This document shows, piece after piece, positions 1 through 5,673 of a stretch of 7,386 bases of DNA. How positions within the stretch are numbered: the first letter of the stretch is position 1; each line of letters starts with the position of its first letter. The stretch covers positions 1 through 7,386 of the forward strand of contig JAJXYI010000556.1 of assembly GCA_021780625.1 (NCBI GenBank), written 5' to 3'. The DNA comes from a bacterium. Its GTDB lineage: Bacteria > Verrucomicrobiota > Verrucomicrobiae > Opitutales > Opitutaceae. The position numbers and the translations under genes were made by a program. A model generated the notes under the pieces. That model was not told the DNA's origin and did no database searches. It saw only the letters and a program-made list of their open reading frames with translations.

Positions 1-732
1 GTCCGGATGGTCGGTGGCGTGGCCGACGTCCACGGCGATCGCGATGTGGGGATTTACCGAATACGCCGAGGTCGTGGCGCCGCGGACGCCAATCTCCTCC
101 TGGGACGTGGCAACGGAGACCACCCGCGCGGCAAGGCGTTTGCGGTGGCGGGCAAGGCGGATGAGGGTCTCGCCGACGACGTAGGCGCCGGCCTTGTTGT
201 CGAAGGCGCGCGAGGCGGCGACGCTGCCGTGGATCACCTCGAAATCGTTGTCGTAGGTGGCGACGTCGCCGATCGAGATGCGTTCCAGCGCCTCCTTCTT
301 CGAACGCGCGCCGATGTCGATCCAGATCTCGTGGATCTCCGGCACCTTCTTGCGATCCGCCTCGTCCATCAGGTGAATCGCACGCTTGCCGGTGACTCCC
401 TTGACCGGCCCCTTGGCCGTCTGGATCACGACCCGCCGTCCGGGAATCATCACGCGGTCATGGCCGCCGATCGTGTCGAAGTAGATGAATCCATCCTTGT
501 TCACGTAGGTGATGATCAGGCCGAGCTCGTCCATGTGGCCGGCGAGCATCAGAATCGGGTCGCCCTTCTTGTTGAGCGTGGCGATGCGATTTCCGAGGGC
601 GTCCTTTTCGAGACTGTCGGCGATCTTGCCCACGTGGCGTTCGAAGGCGCGCTGCGCCTCGAATTCGTAGCCGGAAGGCGAACGAGCCTTGAGGAGATCG
701 GAGAGAAAGTCAGGAACGTGGGAGGTGCTCAT
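1..732 (-). CDS. M42 family metallo-aminopeptidase, 3' end outside window
   Basis: The minus strand reads open from ATG at 732-730 to the window edge, giving 244 residues beginning MSTSHVPDFLSDLLKARSPSGYE. Family M42 enzymes (glutamyl/deblocking aminopeptidases and TET-type particles) are cytosolic dinuclear-metal peptidases that trim N-terminal residues from peptides. The expected motifs appear in order: GHMDE (H66, first metal ligand, with D68), AFDNKAG (D178, bridging ligand), SQEEIG (E212, general base; E213, ligand) and AVDVG (D235, ligand). The inserted PA-like domain lies between about residues 80 and 170. The last metal-binding His and roughly 100 residues expected at the C-terminus lie beyond position 1. 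The start is chosen because SPSGYE sits at the family's usual distance from the N-terminus. A GGAG lies only about 1 nt before the ATG, too close for a normal ribosome site. Divergent from hisA. Exact substrate preference cannot be told. No damage is visible in the part present. Confidence 0.93.
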   Translation of the reverse strand, partial: MSTSHVPDFLSDLLKARSPSGYEFEAQRAFERHVGKIADSLEKDALGNRIATLNKKGDPILMLAGHMDELGLIITYVNKDGFIYFDTIGGHDRVMIPGRRVVIQTAKGPVKGVTGKRAIHLMDEADRKKVPEIHEIWIDIGARSKKEALERISIGDVATYDNDFEVIHGSVAASRAFDNKAGAYVVGETLIRLARHRKRLAARVVSVATSQEEIGVRGATTSAYSVNPHIAIAVDVGHATDHPD

Positions 733-932
733 GCTCCAAGCAGAGCCGTTTGTGACGCGGGAAAAAACACAAAATTGGCTGATGCTCCAAAAACCTGGAT
801 ATTGTTGCAAATGGTCAACGACAAAGCGGCTTGCGTGATAAATCCTGCGGTCCCGAATCGTGGGCGACCGGCTGTTTCCACGTTCTCTTCATTGCCTTCC
901 GTTCAATACATCTGCCGACTTTGGCTGAAACC
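733..932. promoter_or_regulatory. Divergent intergenic region, M42 peptidase / hisA
   Basis: These 200 bp separate two divergent starts, so both promoters probably lie here. The part from about 765 to 850 is clearly more A/T-rich than the surrounding genes. For hisA, a weak candidate is TGGTCA at 812-817 and GATAAA at 837-842 with a 19-bp gap, longer than ideal. No convincing hexamer pair was found for the minus direction. The hisA-proximal third (about 860-926) is occupied by a dispersed repeat listed separately. No Shine-Dalgarno sequence precedes the hisA ATG. The promoter placement is weak inference; the A/T-rich stretch and the repeat are directly visible. Confidence 0.35.
860..926 (+). 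repeat. Dispersed repeat, copy 1 (hisA leader)
   Basis: The core at 880-907 matches 3961-3988 of the opposite strand at 23 of 28 positions without gaps, counted by eye; three of the five differences are transitions. The shared core contains CGTTC, TTC-TTGCCTTC and GTTC blocks. Similarity continues on the 3' side through a shared GCCGA and TGG up to about 926, and on the 5' side to a shared GTGG near 860 with small gaps. The copy ends only 6 nt before the hisA ATG, so it makes up the proximal leader of that gene. Whether it is a mobile remnant, a protein-binding site or an RNA element is not known. Confidence 0.55.
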
Positions 933-1670
933 ATGACAATCTATCCTGCCATCGATATCAAAGGTGGTCGCTGCGTTCGCCTGACCCAGGGCAAGGCCGA
1001 CCAGGAGACGGTGTATTCGGAACATCCCGCCGAGGTGGCGGCCTCGTTCAAGGCCGCGGGCAGCGAGTGGGTGCATGTCGTCGATCTGGACGGCGCCTTC
1101 GCCGGTGAACCGACGAACTTGGTGCCCGTGTCGGAGATCGCGCGGCTGGGCATGAAGGTTCAGCTTGGCGGCGGCATGAGGACTCGTCAGTCGGTCGAGC
1201 GTGCGCTTGCGCTCGGGGTGTCGCGTGTCGTGATCGGCACGCGCGCCGCGGAGAGCGACGCCTTTGTTGGCGAACTGGTCCAGGCGTTTGGCGCCAGGAT
1301 CGCGGTGGGCATCGACGCGAAGAACGGTCAGGTGGCAGTCAAGGGCTGGGTGTCCACCACCGGCACGGGAGCGCTCGAGCTCGCCCGGCGCATGGATGCG
1401 CTCGGCGTGGCGACGCTCATTCACACCGACGTCGGCACGGACGGAATGCTGACGGGCCCGAACTTCCCGGCCCAGGAGGCCATGTGCCGCGCCGTGCGCT
1501 GCGGTGTCATCGCCAGCGGCGGAGTCAGCCGTCGTGAAGACGTGGTGAACCTCGGCATCCTGGCAAAGCGTTGCCCCAACCTCGACGGCGTGATCGTCGG
1601 CAAGGCGCTCTACGAACGCCGGGTGGAGCTCCCGGACCTGCTTACCCTCGCGCGGCAGGCGCAGGCCTGA
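933..1670 (+). CDS. hisA: Phosphoribosylformimino-5-aminoimidazole carboxamide ribotide isomerase (HisA)
   Basis: A 245-residue protein of normal HisA length. It catalyses the Amadori rearrangement of ProFAR to PRFAR, the fourth step of histidine biosynthesis, in the cytosol. It is a (beta-alpha)8 barrel with both halves intact: MTIYPAIDIKGG at the N-terminus carries catalytic base D8; VDLDGAF is at 50-56; LGGGMR at 78-83 is the first phosphate loop; GIDAKNG at 126-132 carries catalytic acid D128; HTDVGTDGM is at 164-172; ASGGVS at 194-199 and VIVGKALYE at 220-228 form the second phosphate site. The ATG at 933 is chosen because the family begins exactly at M-x-x-Y/I-PAID. An in-frame TTG at 831 would add 34 residues without family similarity. 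No Shine-Dalgarno sequence is visible. No other his gene is present in the window. The last 29 bp overlap the 3' end of the convergent methyltransferase gene. HisF is excluded by the ID-IKGG signature and the lack of HisF's AC motif near the N-terminus. Confidence 0.97.
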   Translation: MTIYPAIDIKGGRCVRLTQGKADQETVYSEHPAEVAASFKAAGSEWVHVVDLDGAFAGEPTNLVPVSEIARLGMKVQLGGGMRTRQSVERALALGVSRVVIGTRAAESDAFVGELVQAFGARIAVGIDAKNGQVAVKGWVSTTGTGALELARRMDALGVATLIHTDVGTDGMLTGPNFPAQEAMCRAVRCGVIASGGVSRREDVVNLGILAKRCPNLDGVIVGKALYERRVELPDLLTLARQAQA

Positions 1671-2442
1671 TCTCGCGACCGGGCGGCACGAACAGCACGT
1701 CGGTCATCACCAGGTCGTCGGGTATCCCGGATGGGCCGCCATCGATCCGCGACCACTCATACCCGAGCGGCTGCAGGTGGGCGATGACGCCGCCGGCTTC
1801 CTCGCGTGTGTGAAGCCCGGCGAGCACGACAGGCTTGGCGGATTCGATCGCTTTGATGCCGCCGGCGACGGCGTGATGACCGTGCCCCTCGACGTCCAGT
1901 TTCACGAAGTCCGGGAGCCGGAGTTCGCCCGCTTCCACGAGGTCATCGAGGCGAACGGTGGATACGCTGATCGTTGGGATCGACGGGTTCCATGTCTCGT
2001 CCGTGTAGAGCAGGTGACCGGTTGTGCTCTCGAATCCGCCGTAGCTCAGAAAGCGTTCCTCGGAGACGCGGTCGGACACGGCAAAGGGGAAGATCCGGAT
2101 CCAGGCTAGACGATTGCGGACCACGTGGAGCACGAGCCGCTCCCGTGCGACCGGGTTGGGTTCGAAGGCAGCGACACCGCCGTGGGGTCCAACGCGACGT
2201 CCAAGTCCCACGGAGAACAGCCCGTAATGCGCGCCGAGGTCCCAGACCTGTTTCCCATTCCAGTCCCAGAGGTCCATGATCCGCGCCTGGACTGCGGGTT
2301 CGTGGGTGCCGCGCCAATAGGCCGACCAGGGGTACAACGACCACACGGCGCCTTCCGCGAGCCCTGAGCGCACGCGAACCGGAAATCGCGCGAGGCCGGA
2401 GGCGCGCAGGATGCGATCGGCCAGGCGGCGTGAAATGGACAT
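1642..2442 (-). CDS. FkbM family SAM-dependent methyltransferase
   Basis: A 266-residue protein with a class I (Rossmann) SAM-methyltransferase core of FkbM type. The SAM-binding motif VWDLGAHYGLFS is at 66-77 (D68, G70, G74). AFEPNP at 92-97 supplies the acidic ribose-binding residue E94 at the end of strand 2. VRLDDL is at 163-168, followed by the FkbM hallmark VKLDVEG at 180-186. The usual family pattern is KxDxEGxE; here G188 occupies the place of the final Glu, an unusual substitution. FkbM enzymes make O-methyl ethers on sugars or polyketides and are common in polysaccharide clusters. The substrate here is unknown, though the nearby EPS genes make a sugar plausible. The gene begins 15 nt after the oxidoreductase stop with AGGGG 6 nt before its ATG, so the two are probably cotranscribed. 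Its 3' end overlaps hisA by 29 bp. Soluble; no signal peptide or membrane helix seen. Confidence 0.88.
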   Translation of the reverse strand: MSISRRLADRILRASGLARFPVRVRSGLAEGAVWSLYPWSAYWRGTHEPAVQARIMDLWDWNGKQVWDLGAHYGLFSVGLGRRVGPHGGVAAFEPNPVARERLVLHVVRNRLAWIRIFPFAVSDRVSEERFLSYGGFESTTGHLLYTDETWNPSIPTISVSTVRLDDLVEAGELRLPDFVKLDVEGHGHHAVAGGIKAIESAKPVVLAGLHTREEAGGVIAHLQPLGYEWSRIDGGPSGIPDDLVMTDVLFVPPGREIRPAPAARG

Positions 2443-2448
2443 GGGCGG

Positions 2449-2453
2449 CCCCT
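2449..2453 (-). promoter_or_regulatory. Shine-Dalgarno site of the FkbM methyltransferase gene
   Basis: AGGGG on the minus strand lies 6 nt upstream of the ATG at 2442-2440, in the 15-nt gap after the upstream stop codon. It supports this start and independent initiation within a two-gene transcript. It is the only clear ribosome-binding site I see ahead of a gene start in the window. Confidence 0.5.
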
Positions 2454-2457
2454 GGGA

Positions 2458-3846
2458 TCAGGGAAGCTGGTCGGCAATTTCCTCCAGCGGATACGTGAGG
2501 ATCTCGGAGAGCGTCGGATGATACCAAGGCGCGCGAAGCATGTCGCGGACGGTCGCCTTCATGCTCATGGCGACGCTGAAACAATGGATCATCTCGCCGG
2601 CCTGAGCGCCGACGATCTCGGCGCCGAGGATCCGGCCCTTCCTGGGATCGGCCAGGACGCGGACGTATCCATAATTTGCATCCATCAGGATCGATTTCCC
2701 ATGGTCGTTGAAGGGATAGCTGGCCTTCAGGAACGGGACCTTCCGGCGGATCAGCTCCTGCTCGCCAGGGCCGATGGATGCGACCGGCGGGTCGGTGAAG
2801 ACGACGGTCATCGCGAGATCGTAGTCGACGGGTTTGATCTTCTTCACCCCGAAGGCATGCCGCGCCGCGAGTTCGCCCTGTTGGACGGCAAGGTGGACGA
2901 CTTCCATCGGGCCGCAGACATCGCCGCCCGCGTAGATGTGCGGCTGCGAGGTCTGTTGCCAGCGATTCGTGGCGATCCGGCCGGAGGCGTCGGTGCGGAC
3001 CCCGGCGGCCTCGGGTTCCAGGCTGCGAACGGCGGGTTCGCGTCCGAGCGCATTGAGGAGATGGGCCGCCCTGCGGCGGATGATGCGTCCGGTGGTGACG
3101 TCCTCGAATTCGACGGACACTCCGCTGCGGTCGCCGGAGACCTTCCGGATTTGAGTGTGGGTAAACAGCTCGATGCCCTCGTCGCGAAACGCGGCCTGGA
3201 CGACGTCGGCGGCGTCGCAGGAATAGTCGCGCAGGATGTGGGGGCTGCGTTGGATCTGAATGACCTTGGCGCCGATGCGCCTGAGGAACTGCGCGAGCTC
3301 GCAGGCCACGATGCCGCCGCCCAGCACGATCACGCTCAGGGGCACGCGGTCGAGCTCCAGCACCTCGTCGCTGGTCCAGTAGGGGGTGTCGGCGAGACCG
3401 GGTATGGGTGGTTCGGAGACGCGGGATCCGGTGGCGATGAGGAAATGGCGTCCCTCGATCCGGGTGCCGTCGGTGAGTTCGACCCGGTTGGGCGACACGA
3501 AGCGCGCGTTGGACCGGTACAGGTCGTATTTCCCGGATTCCATCGCCTGTTCTCGGTAATCGGCAAATTCGCCGATGACGCGCAGCTTCCTGCGGTGGAG
3601 CGCGCGCATGTCGACCTCGGCGATCGGAATGCGAAGACCGAAGCGGTCCGCCTTTTGCGCCAGGTGGAGAACCTCGGTTGACCAGAGCAGGGTCTTCGAG
3701 GGCATGCAGCCACGAAGGATGCACAGACCGCCCAGTTTCCGGGCTCCGTCTATGATCGCGACGCGCTTGCCCAGAGAGCGGGCGACGCGTGCGCCGTTGA
3801 AGCCGGCTGAACCTCCGCCGAGCACGACAAAATCGTAGGTTTTCAT
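2458..3846 (-). CDS. Class I pyridine nucleotide-disulfide oxidoreductase (MerA/Lpd-like flavoprotein)
   Basis: A 462-residue flavoprotein of the glutathione reductase / dihydrolipoamide dehydrogenase / mercuric reductase class, with full family length. The FAD-binding VVLGGGSAG is at 7-15. The redox-active disulfide motif GGLCILRGCMPSK is at 39-51 (C42 and C47). A second dinucleotide fold, VIVLGGGIVACELA, is at 172-185. FAD-contacting YAGGDVCG is at 305-312. The dimerisation domain ends in HPTLSE at 443-448, the partner His-Glu pair that activates the thiol. The second-fold strand ends in IQIQR (R200) rather than the acidic residue typical of NAD-dependent enzymes, hinting at NADPH use. It lacks the C-terminal Cys pair and N-terminal metal-binding domain of typical MerA. 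No lipoate-enzyme, thioredoxin or mer genes lie nearby, so the substrate is unassigned. Cytosolic. First gene of a pair with the FkbM gene, 15 nt apart and in the same frame. No strong Shine-Dalgarno site precedes the ATG. Confidence 0.92.
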   Translation of the reverse strand: MKTYDFVVLGGGSAGFNGARVARSLGKRVAIIDGARKLGGLCILRGCMPSKTLLWSTEVLHLAQKADRFGLRIPIAEVDMRALHRRKLRVIGEFADYREQAMESGKYDLYRSNARFVSPNRVELTDGTRIEGRHFLIATGSRVSEPPIPGLADTPYWTSDEVLELDRVPLSVIVLGGGIVACELAQFLRRIGAKVIQIQRSPHILRDYSCDAADVVQAAFRDEGIELFTHTQIRKVSGDRSGVSVEFEDVTTGRIIRRRAAHLLNALGREPAVRSLEPEAAGVRTDASGRIATNRWQQTSQPHIYAGGDVCGPMEVVHLAVQQGELAARHAFGVKKIKPVDYDLAMTVVFTDPPVASIGPGEQELIRRKVPFLKASYPFNDHGKSILMDANYGYVRVLADPRKGRILGAEIVGAQAGEMIHCFSVAMSMKATVRDMLRAPWYHPTLSEILTYPLEEIADQLP

Positions 3847-3933
3847 GGATTACCGGGATTCAGAATAGGTCCCAAGCGATTCGGTTGAGAGAAGGCCGCT
3901 AGGGCAACAAACGAATGTGCCGGATCGGTGGGG

Positions 3934-3951
3934 GAGTATGAAACCATACTC
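3934..3951. other. 18-bp perfect palindrome (hairpin or operator)
   Basis: GAGTATG at 3934-3940 and CATACTC at 3945-3951 form a perfect 7-bp inverted repeat around a 4-nt AAAC loop. It lies 88 bp before the oxidoreductase ATG and 68 bp past the sugar transferase stop. No T-tract follows in either direction, which argues against a canonical intrinsic terminator. It could be a repressor-type operator for the downstream pair or a 3'-end stabilising hairpin. It abuts the end of repeat copy 2 and is absent from copy 1. Confidence 0.5.
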
Positions 3952-4007
3952 GGCGATTGAATGGAACAGAAGGCAACGAAGGGAACGAAGGACCAACCGC
4001 TTACCAC
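3942..4007 (-). repeat. Dispersed repeat, copy 2
   Basis: Inverted partner of the repeat in the hisA leader. The core at 3961-3988 matches 880-907 of the plus strand at 23 of 28 positions. Read on the plus strand, the core also contains three near-tandem 9-nt units at 3963-3971, 3972-3980 and 3981-3989, with pattern GG-AAC-GAA (GGAACAGAA, GGCAACGAA, GGGAACGAA). Weaker similarity to copy 1 extends to both sides. It lies in the 173-bp spacer between the sugar transferase stop and the oxidoreductase start. Apart from this and the palindrome, the spacer shows no clear promoter. Confidence 0.55.
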
Positions 4008-4019
4008 AGACGTCGGTCC

Positions 4020-5393
4020 TCAGCGGCCCTTGCCGAAGATCATCACGTGAATCGTCTTCAGGACGATCGCCGCATCGAGGGCGAATGAGAAGTGGCGGAT
4101 GTAATACAGGTCGTACTCCAGCTTTCTCAGCGTGTCCTCGATGTTAGCCCCGTAGGGGTAGTTCACCTGGGCCCAGCCGGTGATGCCCGGCTTCACGAGA
4201 TGGCGAAAATGGTAACAGGGGATCTGTCGCTCGTATTCGGCGACGAGACGGTCCCATTCGGCCCGGGGGCCGATCAGACTCATGTCGCCCTTGAGAACGT
4301 TCCAGACCTGCGGCAGCTCGTCGATGCGTGTTGTGCGGAGGAATCGCCCCACGGTGGTGATCCGCGAATCGCCCACCCGGGTATAGGGGTCGGACGCGGC
4401 GGTGGCCGTCCGCATCGTGCGGAGCTTGTAGATTTGGAACGGCACGTGGTTGCGCCCAATCCGTGTCTGCCGGAAGAACACGGGCCCGCGATCCTCGATC
4501 CACACGGCCAGTCCGCCGAGCAGGATGAACGGGGCAAAGATGATCATGCCGAGGATCGAGAGGACGACGTCGCTGATCCGCTTGATTCGCTCGAAGACCG
4601 GCTCGCGGGCGATCTCGAAGCCCTCCTGGAAAAGCCAGGTCTGGTTGAGGCGGTAGAGCGGGATTTTTCGCAGATAAACCTGGTAGAACAGTTCCAGCGT
4701 GTACGTGGGCGTCCCTCTGAAGTAGTAGCGAACCAGCTGCTGCGAAACGTTGGGCGGCAGCTCGCGGTTGCTCTCGCGAAGCACGATCGCCTCCGCTTCG
4801 AGCGAGCCCGACTCAATCCTCGCCAGGATCTCCTCGAGCGTGGCCAAGGGTGTGCCGTCGTCCATGACGACGGGTTCGCCGGTCGACGTGGGCAGGCAGA
4901 ACACGATCGGCTGAACGAGGGTCGAACGCCGGGCTTCGTCGCGGAATACCTGGCAGCTGGGCAGGTCGCCCACGAAGACGATGCTCTTGGTCTTCTCCCG
5001 AAGGCTGTTGCGGTGGTAGATGAGTCGCCGGTAGCCGAGCGAAATCGGAATGTACGCGACAAAGCTGAGGATAATGACGAGACGGGAGGTCTGAAGTGGA
5101 AACGTGTTGGTGATGACGGCGTAGGTGATGAGCAGCGTGCCGACCATCGCGGCCAGCAGTGCGATCGTGTGCTGGCTCGCGTAGTCGAGGCTCAGCATGT
5201 CGGTCCTCGGGCGGTAGCCATCGATCAAATACAGCGCGCCCACGATGAACACGAGCGGCAGGAGCAGGACGGTCGTGGGGTAGCTTGAAAAGACCTCGAT
5301 GCCGCGGAGGTTTCCCATGATGCGGAACACGAGCGCGACCAGACAGGCATCCAGCACGAACAGCAGGAGCGAGGTCTTTCGTTTGACGATCAT
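4020..5393 (-). CDS. Exopolysaccharide polyprenyl glycosylphosphotransferase (undecaprenyl-phosphate sugar-1-phosphate transferase)
   Basis: A 457-residue membrane enzyme that would transfer a sugar-1-phosphate from a nucleotide sugar to undecaprenyl phosphate, the priming step of exopolysaccharide assembly. Four hydrophobic helices lie near residues 8-25, 41-57, 76-95 and 104-120. A Rossmann-like cytosolic region starts at KSIVFVGDLPS (136-146). The C-terminal bacterial sugar transferase domain (about 268-457) opens with a hydrophobic segment at 275-297, then FFRQTRIG (306-313), YKLRTM (322-327), RIDELPQVWNVLKGDMSLIG (356-375, with the catalytic D358-E359 pair), GPRAEW and KPGITGWAQVN (401-411). 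The form with KIPLYRLNQTWLFQEGF (243-259) before the domain resembles the PEP-CTERM/EpsB_2-type branch, by memory. The ATG at 5393 is preferred because the first helix follows at once; an in-frame GTG at 5450 would add 19 residues without membrane character. No Shine-Dalgarno is seen at either. The sugar moved cannot be read from sequence. Confidence 0.93.
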   Translation of the reverse strand: MIVKRKTSLLLFVLDACLVALVFRIMGNLRGIEVFSSYPTTVLLLPLVFIVGALYLIDGYRPRTDMLSLDYASQHTIALLAAMVGTLLITYAVITNTFPLQTSRLVIILSFVAYIPISLGYRRLIYHRNSLREKTKSIVFVGDLPSCQVFRDEARRSTLVQPIVFCLPTSTGEPVVMDDGTPLATLEEILARIESGSLEAEAIVLRESNRELPPNVSQQLVRYYFRGTPTYTLELFYQVYLRKIPLYRLNQTWLFQEGFEIAREPVFERIKRISDVVLSILGMIIFAPFILLGGLAVWIEDRGPVFFRQTRIGRNHVPFQIYKLRTMRTATAASDPYTRVGDSRITTVGRFLRTTRIDELPQVWNVLKGDMSLIGPRAEWDRLVAEYERQIPCYHFRHLVKPGITGWAQVNYPYGANIEDTLRKLEYDLYYIRHFSFALDAAIVLKTIHVMIFGKGR

Positions 5394-5673
5394 GGGGTGA
5401 GACTTTGGAAGGGCGGGAAAAACGGCGAACTTCCGGGAGCCTCGAATCACGGAGGCGCGGGGGTCATCGGGTGCGCGAGAGTCGGGTTGGATCGTGTAAA
5501 AGACGGTTCACCTTCAGGGCGAAACCCGGACGAGCGGGAGACGCGGCATTCGTCCCTGCAAATTCCAGGACCCGGTGGTTCAACGGCGGTCCCCGGACTG
5601 AAGCGGGCCAGGGGGGCGCAAAGTCAGGTTTGAAGGAGACAGACCCGTTGGCAAGCCCGCTTGCCGAGGGAAG
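5394..5673. other. Non-coding spacer upstream of the sugar transferase
   Basis: These 280 bp hold no gene I can support; the overlapping plus-strand reading frames have no recognisable motifs. Next to the glycosyltransferase stop is a terminator-like hairpin listed separately. Further on, GGACGA at 5528-5533 can pair with TCGTCC at 5550-5555, with an inner GCG/CGC pair at 5534-5536 and 5542-5544. A second weak pair is GGACC at 5568-5572 with GGTCC at 5588-5592. If the transferase has its own transcript, its 5' leader lies here. No clear -35/-10 pair was found; a TTTTACAC stretch (minus strand, about 5495-5502) is the only A/T-rich candidate. Confidence 0.4.
5650..5665 (-). terminator. Terminator-like hairpin after the glycosyltransferase gene
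   Basis: GGCAAG at 5650-5655 and CTTGCC at 5660-5665 form a perfect 6-bp stem with a CCCG loop, extendable by a G-U and an A-U pair. It begins 8 nt after the stop codon of the minus-strand glycosyltransferase, the expected place for a terminator or 3'-end hairpin. No U-tract follows on the minus strand, so intrinsic termination may be weak and readthrough into the sugar transferase gene is possible. Confidence 0.35.

Noticed and set aside
831..932. In-frame TTG start giving HisA a 34-residue N-terminal extension.
   Set aside because: HisA proteins begin directly at M-x-x-Y/I-PAID; the extra residues have no family similarity and are encoded largely by the dispersed repeat.
7..936. 309-codon plus-strand frame opposite the M42 peptidase.
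   Set aside because: The minus strand encodes a protein with every visible M42 metal and catalytic motif; the plus translation has none.
2443..2460. Possible readthrough fusion: oxidoreductase and FkbM genes are in the same frame, separated by a single TGA and five codons.
   Set aside because: No recoding signal is visible and the FkbM gene has its own Shine-Dalgarno and ATG; the shared frame is a one-in-three chance event.
1943..3724. 593-codon minus-strand open frame spanning the oxidoreductase and FkbM genes.
   Set aside because: Arg/Pro/His-rich translation without motifs, in a different frame from two well-supported genes; typical of an alternate frame in GC-rich coding DNA.
5394..5450. 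Alternative GTG start of the sugar transferase, adding 19 residues.
   Set aside because: No ribosome site and a charged extension; the ATG at 5393 places the first membrane helix right at the N-terminus as usual for the family.
5515..5560. Plus-strand CAGGGCGAAACCC...GGGAGACGC stretch resembling part of a cyclic di-GMP-I riboswitch.
   Set aside because: The conserved ACGCAAAGC block and tetraloop are not in place, and no plus-strand gene lies downstream.
5570..5640. GGTTCAAC-like string suggesting a tRNA T-arm.
   Set aside because: No acceptor stem, D-arm or anticodon arm can be placed around it.
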